The notes: generated from the sequence alone by a model not told the origin. A stretch of DNA of 62,222 nucleotides from Neocallimastix lanati (nom. inval.) (GCA_016946835.1 JACVTC010000126.1:477501-539722), one strand, 5' to 3'; shown: positions 15,697 to 27,322, counted from the stretch's first letter. Translations and numbers: made by a program.

Positions 15697-15961
15697 GTAA
15701 TATGTTTTCGATGAATCGCCTACTTTTTTTTATAAAATAAAAAAAACCGTAGAACTATATAAAAAATAAATAAAACTATTAAAATAATTAGAATTGTTTT
15801 ATAGTTTATTTTTAATTTAATAATACAAACAAAATATATATACTCATATATATAAATATAAATAAATAAATAAATATAGATAAAAGATTTATATTATTAT
15901 AAATAAGATATAACTTTTTTTTAATTTTTATTAAAAAAATTAAATATAAATAAAAAACAAT

Positions 15962-16009
<48 letters not shown>

Positions 16010-16260
16010 TAAAAAGTTTTTTATTATTAATAATAAAAAATTTAAGAATTGTTTGTGTTGTTATATTTATAAACATAAAATTTTTATATTATATATATTT
16101 CTAAGTAATAATTATGTAAAGTCATATAAAAATTTTAATTAGTTTGACATATATAACACAACATACGGGATAAATAGTTATATATGAAACAATTTTAATT
16201 GCTACTGCTAATATGTTTTTAAATTTTCAAATATTTAAAGACTTGTATTTTATGCTATGT
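15697..16260. other. 3' flank of the calmodulin-like gene
   Basis: AT-rich sequence with an A37 tract at 15969-16005. No gene seen. The first copy of the LINE target duplication starts at 16261. Confidence 0.5.
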
Positions 16261-16275
16261 ACTGTTATATGTTAA

Positions 16276-17168
16276 AATAAAGCTATAATTATGCTCAGCT
16301 TAAAATATCGTTTTTCGTGAATTATACGTTTACGCTGTGGTTATAAATATAATACTACTATTGCTATTAGAATGGGTAGAGTTTCAGAAGATTGTCCCAA
16401 GTCTTGCCCCTGTTGTGGCAAAGGTAACCAATCTTTTGAACATTGGATTTTTAAATGCATGCTCTTGTATTTTTTAGATGGAATTCTTTAAATTTCATCG
16501 ATGATCTCTATGTTTTATTCCTTAGGAAGATTAGAGCGTTTAATCCTCTTTCCTATGACTCTATTTCTGATTTTGAAGATTATATCAATCATTATATATA
16601 CTTGTTCCTTCTTGGTGGGACTTTAGTTTTAAATGAGCTACATTTCGATAGTGGGGAACAGAGACAATTAAATGAACTACTTTTCAAAGGTTCACCTGAG
16701 TCACCTGTTCCAAAAATTGTGGGCTTGGCGGAATTCTTAACAAGGGCAATACCTATCATAAGTAGTTCGTTTGAGCTATTATTTGATAGGTATTGTAAAA
16801 TACCAAACTTAACCAAGAGCGTCGACGTCGTACTGATAAGGCATAATGATAATACAGGATCGTCATCTATTTCTACGAAGGATGAATCTTGCCCTAGTAG
16901 TTCAATAAATAATGAATCCAGGGAGAGTTTAGTGTACACCACACTGTCTATTTTAAAGATGTTACTTCTAGGTTTTATTTCTTTTTTATTTGTTAGGAAA
17001 GGAAAAATTCCCGTATAGTACAACTTGCCGAAATACATAGTATTTTCGAGCTTTTTTATTTTTTATTGTTTAAATTTTTTATTTTTAATTTCAGATGTAC
17101 TTTTCACCTACATGTATTTTTTAAAATAAAATTAATAAAGTTTTGGAAGTGTATTCTCTTCCCTGTCG

Positions 17169-17197
<29 letters not shown>
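16276..17197 (+). mobile_element. 5'-truncated LINE with poly(A) tail and 15-bp target duplication
   Basis: The identical 15-mer ACTGTTATATGTTAA flanks it at 16261-16275 and 17198-17212, and an A-run at about 17169-17197 closes the 3' end: the hallmarks of target-primed reverse transcription. From about 16329 the plus strand reads LRCGYKYNTTIAIRMGRV, then C-x3-C-P-C-C-G-K...EHWIFKC, the Cys/His finger found at the C-terminus of many LINE reverse transcriptases. A stop follows at about 16489, and the rest of the C-terminus is open in another frame (16455-17018, 187 aa), so there is a frameshift near 16475-16490. Its last part (LNELHFDSGEQRQLNELLF, SPVPKIVGLAEFL) matches the fragment at 31-955. 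A dead copy. Confidence 0.85.
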
Positions 17198-17200
<3 letters not shown>

Positions 17201-17212
17201 GTTATATGTTAA

Positions 17213-18578
17213 CTGTATATTGCTATTGTTATATTAACTATATCAGCTATATCATTACATTAATATGTTGGACCTATATTTTAATAAACTATATGTTTTT
17301 TTTTTTTTTTTTTTTTTTTTTTTTGTGCAAATTTGAAAGTATTATAAAAGTTATTTTATACACATTATCTTTGAATATTATTTTTTTATTTCATTTTGTC
17401 CAATTTGAATATAAGTAATATTTAAAATAGAAAATAATATTTATTATTTATTATTAATTCTTTTTTTTTTTTTTTTTTTTTTTACTTTATTTAATTTGAT
17501 TCATTAATAATAATAAAATAATTATTACTTTAATTAAAATTAATGGAAATGGCTGAAAAAAAAAAAAAAAAGATGTATTCATATAATTAATAAATGAATA
17601 TATATATAAAGTTAAAGTTCGTAATAATTGTGGCTGAAAATATATTTTAAATTATTAAAACAATCCTTTTAGTTTCTCATATGTAATTATTATAGTTTAA
17701 AAAAAAATATTAATAATAATAAATAAATAAATAATAATTAAAAAAAAAAAAATTCATTTAAAAAAAAATATTAATAATAATAAATAAATAAATAATAATT
17801 AAAAAAAAAAAAATCATTCATAGTATAAAGATAATTTGAAAAATTCTTTATCAATTATAACAAAATCCAACGAGAATTTTAATCATCATGATAATGATGC
17901 TCTTGGTTTTAAAGAATAATTTACAAGGCATTTTTCCCCTTTACCATTATGTATATATGTATTTACATATAAATTTAATAATGGAATTAACTATATAATT
18001 TTTACTTTTATTTTTATTCTTCATTCTTCATTCTTTATTATTTTTTTTTTATTCATTATTATTATTATTTTTATTTTTAAATATGAATTCGATCCATTAT
18101 CATTATGATCATAATTCAATAAATTAATTTTTTTACTATATATATATTACATAGTATATTAACTTTTAATAAAAAAAAAATTTTATTTTTTTTTATTTTA
18201 TTTTATTCTAATAATTTTTTCATGCACAACATAAAAACTTGAATCCATTCAATGAGTCAACGTTTCATCTATATATATATTTAAAAAATAAAAAAAATAA
18301 CTTTTAAAAAATTATAATCATTATTTATATAATCAATCAACATGAATTAAATATCAAGATAACTTTTTTTTTTATTATTATTATTATTATAAGAAATGAT
18401 TTAAATGATACCCCATTATCTCTTTTCTGGTAATATGACAAAAAATAGGTATCATTAATATAATAATATTTAAACTATTTTCATTATTCATATTAACTTT
18501 AAATATTTAATAATATAAAATTTATGTAATAAATTGATTTAAATTAAAAATAATACATTTATTTATATAATAACTGTT
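17213..18578. other. intergenic region with a duplicated calmodulin-gene leader and tandem repeats
   Basis: At 17482-17556 the sequence resembles the 5' leader and first codons of the calmodulin-like gene (15051-15113), including AATTAAAATTAAT-x-GAAATGGCTGA, and then dissolves into an A-run. At about 17697-17817 a unit of roughly 60 bp is repeated twice. A (T)n run lies at about 17298-17324. No functional gene seen. Confidence 0.55.
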
Positions 18579-18989
18579 TGTAGAGGGCGGGGTTCGAATC
18601 CTCGGCATGGCACCAAATAATCGGATGAGGTTTCTATCCTGGGATATCATGAGACCACACGTGATGTCCATAAGGCTTTCCCTCAGATGATTATTTCACC
18701 CAACCCTGATACTACGCTTTGAATTGAAGCATAGACCTTGATGATTGTAAAATTTCCAATCGCCAATGATTACACCCACTAGGGAGGAGTTAATGGTTCC
18801 GTTCTGATGCTTGTGGTCATTAGAGATATATGTAGGAACGTTAGGAATGCATCTCCGGGCAGTGTGTAACGACGATTGAGAGCGGCGAAGCTGATACAGT
18901 ATGCCAATAACTCATCACCTTACAGTTAATTAATAACTGTATGGCCATATGGGAGATGGGTACCCATATGTGCAAGTCTATGTTTTTTT
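18579..18989 (+). mobile_element. SINE-like retroposon with tRNA-type box B and 17-bp target duplication
   Basis: A roughly 410-bp island of much higher GC content than its surroundings. It is flanked by TTTATATAATAACTGTT at 18562-18578 and 18990-19006 (the first Ts of the second copy could belong to the tail). Near its start, GGTTCGAATCC at 18591-18601 is a perfect RNA polymerase III box B / tRNA T-loop sequence. No box A is visible upstream, so the copy may be 5'-truncated. The 3' end has an inverted pair CATATGGG/CCCATATG (about 18945-18970) and an oligo(T) tail. There is no open frame. It could also be the leader of an unseen LINE family; the target duplication makes retroposition likely either way. 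Confidence 0.6.
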
Positions 18990-19287
18990 TTTATATAATA
19001 ACTGTTCAATTTTCCAATTTATACTCTAAATATTTTATTTGTTTTTGTTTTAACAATTAAATAATAGAGTATTTAAATATTTTATTTGTTTTTGTTTTAA
19101 CAATTAAATAATAAAGTATATTATCTTTCTAGAAAATATATATATATTATTAAGCATTTTTTTTTTTTTTTTACTTATATACGTTTTAAATACTTAAATA
19201 TAATAGTACTGAAATATGAATATATATATATGTATATATTTTTTAAAATAGTCAAATATAATAGTTCTATAGTAAAACAAAACAAAA

Positions 19288-19318
<31 letters not shown>

Positions 19319-19676
19319 GTAAAAAGTAAAAAATAAAACTATAAAAAAAATAATATTTATTTTAACAAATTGTGTTTGTATTTATATAATATTTTATTGT
19401 AATATTATTGTAGTATTACTATCAATATAACGTAATATACATAATAAAATAAAGTAATGATAATAAATAGAAAATAAAGTGTATTGGATGTAAAAATTTT
19501 ATTATTTTATAATTTTATTTATATGAAAGAAAATAGTATATATCATTTATTATACAAGATTTAGAAAGAAAAGATAAATTAATTTTTATTTTTAATAACA
19601 TTTAAATAAAAAAATTAAATAGATTTTTTATTATTTTATTAATAGAAGAATTTTCTTCAAATCCAATTATTTAGTT
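18990..19676. other. AT-rich intergenic sequence with a 47-bp tandem duplication
   Basis: A 47-bp unit is present twice in tandem (starting at 19028 and 19075). An A-run lies at about 19283-19311. No gene seen. Confidence 0.5.
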
Positions 19677-19986
19677 GCATTTCTCAATAGTGCATTTCGC
19701 AATGTGGCGTATTTTAGTAGGTGGCATTCTTTTTTTAATAATTAAATAAATAATATTCGTTTTTTTATATGTATAATTTATTAATATTCAATTGTAAAAA
19801 TAATTTTTAATAATTCTTTTTTAATAGAATATATTATTATTTCTTTTGAAATAGTTATTTAATAATATTTAATTGAAAAATATGTTATTATTTTATTTAT
19901 TAATGATTGTATGGAATATCTTAAAAATATATGGCTTTATTTTAAAATTATTATAAGCCACTTTGAGAAATGCACAATTGCGAATG
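19677..19986. mobile_element. MITE-like element with about 30-bp terminal inverted repeats
   Basis: The left end (19677-19708) and right end (19957-19986) are inverted copies differing at a handful of positions, sharing TGCATTTC-x-CAA-x-GTGGC. Each end itself contains two copies of a GCATTTCKCAA-like subunit. The interior is AT-rich and non-coding, total length 310 bp. No clear target duplication was found, so this may instead be two inverted fragments of a repeat family. Confidence 0.45.
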
Positions 19987-22944
19987 TAGGAAATCCTCAA
20001 TTTAAATTTATTATTCTAACCTATTTACTTTTAATTTTAATATTTTAATTTTGTTATTCTAACCTAGTTAGATAGATTTTAATTTTAATATTTTAATTTT
20101 GTTATTCTCTAGTTAGATAGATTTTATTAATTATTCAATTTTGTTAAAAATCTCAATGCTTGGTTTATTTACTAACTTTATTTATTTGAAATAAAAAACA
20201 TATTTTTTTTAATAATATTTATTCATATAAAACATTTAATCAATCATATATATTTCAATTCATTAAAAACTTGTTTGATATGGGTTCAAAAAAAATATAT
20301 TGAAATAAAAATTTTTTTAAAAAAAAAAATGTTATAAACTATCTAAACTGTATAAAACTATTAAAAATCTTTATTTATTTATTTTTTTTTTTTGTAATAT
20401 ACTATTTGATATTTACAATTTCATGATTTTATTACAACTTTTATTACAATTGTATAGTATTAATAAAAATGTTAATTAAACTATGAACCAAGAAAAATAC
20501 TAATTTTCTAACATTCCATCCTAAATAATGTGTTGTAAATTTTTATTTACTAGGAAATTTTGAAATTTTTTTTATATCTTTATTAATATACTAATAATTT
20601 GGAATATTATAATTAACATTCAAAATTTTGATAGCATTATTATTTTTATTACTATATTTATCAGGAGGTTTACTGTTGTAATTATACAATTTTTTTTCTT
20701 GAATATCATGTATTTACTTAATTCAGCCCCTTAGAGATCTAAGATGAAGTCCTCGTTCATCGTAGTTGACCTCAATCAGGAAATATTCCATTATATTTAA
20801 AATCATCAGTTGTTCCGGTCATTTAATTAATACGTTTAGATATTATTAATATCATTTAATAATTTATTATATATTGACTAATTATTAAATTACTGAACTA
20901 TTAAATTACTAAATTATTAAATTTCCTTATTAACTTAGCATTCTAAATCTCTGCACAAACTTATAAAGTAAAATGAGACTATTAACTTAAAAATATATAT
21001 TTATTCATGTAAAATACATTTATTGGATCATACAAATTTCATTGAATACATGTTTTTATATTAATATAAAAGAGGTTAATAGAGAATAAAAAAAATTTTT
21101 AAAACCAATTTAATATACTATTTAATATTTAAAATTATAGTAAAAATTGTAATAAAATAAAATATTAAAATGTTAATTAAATTGTAAACTAAAAATACTA
21201 ATTTTTCAAATAAATATATAAAATTTATTATAAGCTTTATAATTAGATGGTTTATAGCTAAAAATAATAATATAAATTATAGAAATAAAAAATTATTAGC
21301 AATTTACAACTATTAAAAAAAATATATATTATATTAACATAAATAATTATTTTTTTATTTTTTTATTTCATTCTTTTTTTTTTTAATATAAATAAAATAT
21401 TTTTAATAATATTTAAAAAGTTATAAATAGAATATTAACTTTTTTTTTCTATTTTTACTTTTCGTATTTTTGTACATAATGATATTTTTATTATCAAAAT
21501 GTATACATGGATACATTAAATTTTATTTTGACTTTTTCATTAAAGTTCAATCAATTTAGTATAATATTTATGAATAACTTTCTATTAATATTTATTTAAA
21601 TTAAATATTTAAAAAAAATAGTTATTTTTATTTTTTTTTTAAAAAAAAAATTATTATTAATTAAAGAGTTATTTGAATCAATTTCTATTTTTGTAAATTT
21701 TATTTAATTTTTTAATTTATTTTTTATATTGTAATATAAGATACCATTTAAATTTATATATTATATTATTCAATTGAATATGCCATGAATTTTGGTTTAG
21801 AATTATAATGTTTTAGGTTTTTTTTAATGTAACACAATGTTAATTAATATATTTATAAAAAGGTTTAATTTTAATTGTAATAGATAAATATTTATTTATA
21901 TTATGATAAATCTAATTAAATTCTTTATTTATTTATTTATTATTATTATTAATATTATTAATTTTATTATTATTTTGAATGTTTATTTTTAAAATAATGA
22001 TAATTAAGATTAAAAATTTTAGTTAATACTTATCAAAATTATATTAATATATAATATTAAAATAATAAATAATTAATATTAAAAATTTAATCAATAGGAA
22101 AGTAAAAATAATAACTAAATATAAAAAAATATTATTTATTATTTATTATTTATTATTTATTATTTATTATTTAATTATTTATTATTTAATTATTATTTAT
22201 TAAATACTTTTATATATAAAAAAAAGATAAAAAATGTTTAAATTGTTTATATTAATATGAAGTTCAATTTTAATAATACTGAAAAAAAATTATTTGCTCT
22301 AATTTTTTCAAACATTAAATATATTTTATATAAACTATAATTATTAAAAAAAAAAAAAAAAAAAAAGATATATATTTAATTATATAAAAAGATAAATTCG
22401 TATTTTTTTTTTTTTAAAAAATTTTTATTCCAAATTTTTTATTCCAATTTATTTACAAGAAAAAAAAATTAAGTAATAAACTTAGGAAATATCTATATAT
22501 TATTATTTTAAATAATATTAAAGATATAAAAGTATAGAAATAAAAGGTAGACTCTAATAATAAACTTATTTTATAATAGTTAAAAATTTTTTATGTAATA
22601 AAAGTACTAAATTTATTATATATTTATATAGTTTAATAAATTGAACTTTGTCGATATAAGAACTGCTACAATAATATCACAAAGTTTAAATATAATAATA
22701 TTGAAAGGTATATATTTAACATTAAAATAAATTAAATGTAAATACTATATATAAACAAAAGATAAATTGAATATATATTTTTTACCTTTAAAATATTAAT
22801 ATTATTTACTTCTAAAACTTTACATTATATATTTAAATTGTAAAATTTTAAATGTTAAATAATAATAAAAAATATTTAGAAAATAGTTTAAATTATAAAA
22901 AAATATTTAAAAAATAGTTTAAATCAAAGTTTATAGATAAAATA
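19987..22944. other. AT-rich intergenic region
   Basis: No gene seen. At about 20011-20125 a unit of roughly 50-60 bp containing CTAGTTAGATAGATTTTA is tandemly repeated. At about 20722-20790 a short GC-richer patch (CAGCCCCTTAGAGATCTAAG onward) breaks the background and is unassigned. TTATTTA microsatellite occurs at about 22130-22200. Confidence 0.45.
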
Positions 22945-23406
22945 ATGGACGGAGAAACAAAATCACATTTAAGAACTAATTTTAAACCAAAAGAAAATAT
23001 TGGTAAAGATTTTACTATCAACAGTAATTATCATGAAAAGTCAAGAAGACACTTTTCTATTCAACCAGGTGAAAAGAAAGTAGAAGAGGTTCCAAAGGGT
23101 CGTAAACATATTAAAGCCCCATTTGTTCAAGATCAAATTAATTTCATTACTCAAGGAGAGGAAGAAAAGAATAAACCTAAGGTTTTTCAAACTCCAAGAC
23201 CAAACACTAAGCCAGAATTTCATACTAAGAAGTTCGTTCCTTCAAGACAAATTTTAAAGAATCATAATCAATCATCTATAAGCTTTGATAACTATTCTGA
23301 AACTGAAGCTCCAGTCAGAACTAATAGGAGAAGTATTTATGCTCGTATTGACCCAGCTACTCTTCCAGCTGCTGGTACCAAAACTGGATTCTACGGTATT
23401 CGTTAA
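22945..23406 (+). CDS. small basic protein, weak HN1/Jupiter-like patch
   Basis: A single-exon 153-aa ORF from ATG at 22945 to TAA. Base composition is distinctly coding and the protein is rich in Lys/Arg/Asn, with no membrane segment or signal peptide. I do not firmly recognise it. Residues about 104-133 (SRQILK...SSISFDNYSETEAPVRTNRR) recall the start of vertebrate HN1/Jupiter microtubule-associated proteins, which have S-R-V-L-x, then S-x-x-x-F-D-x-x-x-E-x-x-x-P-V-R-x-N-K. If real, the role would be microtubule association. Repeated short blocks of the form KPK/TKPEFHTKKF suggest a disordered, linear-motif protein. Confidence 0.7.
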   Translation: MDGETKSHLRTNFKPKENIGKDFTINSNYHEKSRRHFSIQPGEKKVEEVPKGRKHIKAPFVQDQINFITQGEEEKNKPKVFQTPRPNTKPEFHTKKFVPSRQILKNHNQSSISFDNYSETEAPVRTNRRSIYARIDPATLPAAGTKTGFYGIR

Positions 23407-24508
23407 TAAAAATAAAAATAATATAATAAAACAGTATTGTTAAATTTAAAACAATATAAAATAACGAAATATTAAAAAAAAAAAAAAGGAAATTTTATAA
23501 TATTTATAAAATATATATATGCATTATTCAAAAAGTATTTATATCTTATATATATTTATTATTTTTTTAAAAAAATTAATATATAATATCATTTCATAAT
23601 TATTTAAATTTTTTAATATTATTATTACTTTTTATAAACCTATATATAATTTTTTTTTTATTTTTATAAAAAGTATAATAATCATAATAATAATAATAAT
23701 AATAATAATATAGTCAAAATTATATAACTATCGTAATATAATATATTTAAATAAAAATTATTTAAAAAGAAATATAGAAGTGTCTATATATTATTTAAAT
23801 AATTAAGAAAGATAATTATATAAATCAAAGGTAAAAAAAAAAAGAATTATTAAAAATATACTGAAAAATTATATAAAAGTAATTAAATATTTTAATAATT
23901 ATTCTGATATAATTGTTCTTCTGATAAATAATTAAACCAGAATATTATTTAAAACAAATATGTTAGAAATTTAAAATATTATAAATGTTTTCTAATAATA
24001 GAAACAAAAAAAAAAGACAATAATATTTAATAATAGTAAATCATATAAAAAATAATATTAAAATAAATAAATTTCAAAAAAAAAGAAGATAAAATAAAAA
24101 AAATATTAAAATATTTATTTTATTTTATTTTATTTTATTTTTTTTATTTTTTAAAAATTGTTTAAAATAATAGTAACAATTTTAAAAAAAAAAGATAATG
24201 AAACTTAAAAAGTAAAAAAAAAAAATATATATAAAAAAGTAAATAAATAAATTAATAAATAAATAAATAGATAATAATACTTATAAAGTAAAAAAACATA
24301 TAAAAAGAAAAAATAAATAAATAAATAAATAAAGTAATAATAATAATAATAGATAGAGTAAAAATAAATTTTCTTGTTTTTTAATTTTTTATTATGTGTT
24401 ATATAGTTTTATTAATTTTTCATAATATAATTAAAAATTCAATATTTTAATTATAAATATATATATATGTAAACCTTTTTATTATTAAATTTGTATTATT
24501 TAGTATTA

Positions 24509-24544
<36 letters not shown>

Positions 24545-24577
24545 TTTAATTTATTAATAATATTTAATAGTTTTAAT
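23407..24577. other. convergent intergenic region
   Basis: Lies between the 3' ends of the 153-aa gene (+) and the Pin1 gene (-). It is AT-rich, with TAAA and ATA microsatellites at about 24240-24350. Terminators presumably occur here, but none can be identified confidently. Confidence 0.4.
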
Positions 24578-24754
24578 TTAAGCAATTCTTAATATTAAAT
24601 GTACACCACTATCTGAAAATACTGGTTCACTTAATTGATTTACTTGTAAAGCAAAAGCAGCCTCTTCAAAAGATGCTTTTGATATATTTATGATAAATTT
24701 TAAAAATAATTTTAAATAGATAAAAATTATATTTACATCAATACAAAGATTTAT

Positions 24755-24791
<37 letters not shown>

Positions 24792-25511
24792 TAATATATA
24801 TATATATATATATTTTTTTTTTAAAATAATTTTTTACTATTATTTATTTATTATAAAAAATAAAACATATAGATTTCTTGATAATTATATATATATATTT
24901 TACTTACGTTGCATTCTTCCACGACCGAAAAAACCTAAATCACCACCATGTTTAGCAGAGCTACAATCACTTTCGGTTTTAGCTAATTCTTGAAGAGTTA
25001 TTTCACCATTAACAATTCTTTCTCTATATCCTTTAATTATTTCTAAAGCTTCTTCTTTAGTTCTTGTGATATTAGCTTCTTTCCATGAAGATGGTCTTCT
25101 AGATTGATTATGCTTAACTAAAAGATGACATACTCTAATTTGTGGTTCATCACCTTCACCTTCAGGTTTTTCCCACCTTGATTCTCCAGTTTTTCTATTG
25201 AAATAGTAAATTCTTTTATTTATTTAAAAAAAAAATACATTCATTAACACCAGTGAAAATTTTTACTTTTGAATATTTTGATTATATTACTTACTAACCT
25301 ATTTCTACTTTTTGACCATTTTTCTTCCCAGACCTTTTATTATTATTTGTAAATTATTATTATTTGTAATTAATATTATTTTATTATAATAAATAAATTG
25401 CATACAAAATTGTTAAATTAATTGTAATAATATTGAAGAAATTATATAAATTAAATATTTATTTGAAAAAAATTGATATTATTTTATATAGTAAAGAGAA
25501 TCATTTACCAT
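24578..25511 (-). CDS. ESS1: peptidyl-prolyl cis-trans isomerase, Pin1/Ess1 type (WW + parvulin)
   Basis: Isomerises phospho-Ser/Thr-Pro bonds, classically on the RNA polymerase II tail; nuclear. Inferred exons: 25511-25509 (ATG alone), 25333-25299, 25212-24908 and 24675-24578, with GT-AG introns of 175, 86 and 232 nt. The total is exactly 146 aa. Residues 1-31 form the WW domain ([17 protein letters not shown], then W26 and P29). The catalytic domain carries H42, the phosphate-binding pair R51-R52, the catalytic cysteine C96 in [28 protein letters not shown], and S137/H140 in DSGVHLILR, all at Pin1 spacing. The start is the unusual part: exon 2 has no ATG at its head, and the nearest in-frame ATG joined by consensus splice sites is an exon containing only the start codon. 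A longer unseen N-terminus is possible but not needed for a complete WW domain. Confidence 0.9.
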
Positions 25512-25739
25512 TTTGATTTTTTATTTTATAAATATTAAAAAAAAATTAAAGAAATATCATAAATAAAAATTAATAACTAAATTTATAATAGTTAAAATTT
25601 ATATCATTATTAAATTTAAAAATTAATTAATAAAATATTTATTATATTTGTTATTATATAATTTATAGTAATATATTATTACAAAAAATTATATAATAAA
25701 AAATGTATATTATCCATACATTTTTTTTTATACAAATTG

Positions 25740-25773
<34 letters not shown>

Positions 25774-25810
25774 AATAAAATTATTAAAATAATATTAAAT
25801 AAAGAAAATA
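25512..25810. promoter_or_regulatory. bidirectional promoter region, Pin1 / SF3B5
   Basis: The 299 bp between two divergent start codons must hold the 5'UTRs and promoters of both genes. It is almost pure AT with an A-run at about 25743-25770. No specific factor site can be called. Confidence 0.5.
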
Positions 25811-27222
25811 ATGGTAAAATAATATAGTAGATTTTAGATTTATAAGATGCTAAAAATGTGTTTACAATAATTATACTTTAATATTTAATACATTTTAATA
25901 TTTTATTTATTATTTATTTTTTTTAGGATCGTTTAAATTTAAATAGTCAATTGGAGCATTGTAAGAAACTATATATACAATAATGAATTTATTGATATAA
26001 ATTTATCTGGAAGATTATTAATAATATAATTTTCATTTTATAATTATATTAATATCATATTTATTAAGTACAATCAAAATATGTGGGTACAGGACATGCT
26101 GATACCAATAAATTGTAAATATTCTACTTTTTAAATGAGTATATATAAGCGTATAGATGTATTCTAATCATGATTAAAATATGTTTAATATTTTTAAAAA
26201 AAAAAAAAAAGATGGACAAAGAAATAAAGAAAATCAATTTATTAATTTATTTTCTATTAACATTTCTTATATTTATTATTATAATGGAAAAGAAATATTT
26301 ACCGGATTATATAATTGAATTTTTTACAAATTAAATTAATTAAATTTATCAAATTGATGAATAAATTTCAATTAAAAATAGATTTTACTCTTTTATTGAA
26401 CAATTAAATTGAAAATGAATATATGTAATATATGTTATAATATATATATATGTTTATGAAATATTTTGCTAATTAATAACTTAAATGATAAATACATATA
26501 TGTATATTATAAGTAATTAATTATAATTAGCAAAATATTGTTTTATTTCTTTAAATAATTATTGCAAGAAAAAAAAAAAAAAATAATATTGTTAATGAAC
26601 ATTAGTAATAGTAAATTTAAAAATTATAATTAAAATAATTATTACTTAATAATAATAATGAAATTTAAAATTTATTTATTTCGAATTATTAATATAAATA
26701 TATTTAATTATTAATTACAGAATAAAAAATAATGATAAATATTAATTTTTTGAATATATATATAGACATAAATACATTTTAACGAATATAAAATTAATAT
26801 TCTTTTATTATATATATAAATAAAGTGAATGGCTACAAAATCAACATCGTGATACATATGCTTCATATCTTGGTCATTACGGTTTATTAACTTATTTTTC
26901 TGTTGCTGAAAATGAAAGTATTGGAAGAATGAAATTCAATTATTTAGAAGTAATTTAATTTTTTTTTGAATTATTATTTATTAGTAATTTAAAACAAATT
27001 AAAATATATGTTAAATTATATGAGCAAATCTAATTACTAATATTAATAATTTTTTACTTATTCCAAAAATATTTTATAATATTTTGTAGAAAATGTTACA
27101 ACCATGGTAATTACTAAAATATTACTATAAGAAAATCAATATTTAATTATTAAATTTTTACTAATTTTTTATTATTATTATTATTTTTATATAGTGGACC
27201 TCCAATTAAAAAGGAAGAATAA
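25811..27222 (+). CDS. SF3B5: splicing factor 3B subunit 5 (SF3b10/Ysf3)
   Basis: A small core subunit of the SF3b complex in the U2 snRNP, which holds the intron branch site. Six inferred exons: 25811-25813 (ATG alone), 25927-25960, 26069-26114, 26826-26949, 27090-27106 and 27195-27222. They sum to exactly 83 aa plus stop (human protein 86 aa). The product shows the family pattern end to end: MDRLNLNSQLEHLQSKYVG, TGHADTNKFEWL, NQHRDTYASYLGHYGLLTYF, AENES, then EKMLQPCGPP. Every intron is GT-AG. Intron 3 is 711 nt, far longer than its neighbours, and contains a long perfect hairpin. As in the divergent Pin1 gene, the first coding exon is only the start codon. The homology is strong enough to fix all the joins. 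Confidence 0.92.
26461..26538 (+). repeat. long hairpin inside SF3B5 intron 3
   Basis: ATATTTTGCTAATTA (26461-26475) and TAATTAGCAAAATAT (26524-26538) are perfect 15-bp inverted repeats. Inside them lie a further ACTTA/TAAGT pair and a self-complementary TACATATATGTA at the tip. It could bring distant splice sites together or be a degenerate foldback insertion. Confidence 0.55.
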
Positions 27223-27322
27223 TTTTAAATGTTATCCATGCGATTCTAGATTCAATTTTATTTTAAAAAATATATTTTATATTAATTAAATTATAATGTA
27301 TTATAATATTTAAATTATAAAA

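Noticed and set aside
16592-17038. Minus-strand open frame of 148 aa similar to the one at 137-454
   Set aside because: Both are antisense of the same LINE; the similarity comes from the repeat and not from a protein family.
18579-18660. A tRNA gene at the GGTTCGAATCC motif
   Set aside because: Only the T-arm-like box B is present; no acceptor stem pairing, anticodon arm or box A upstream.
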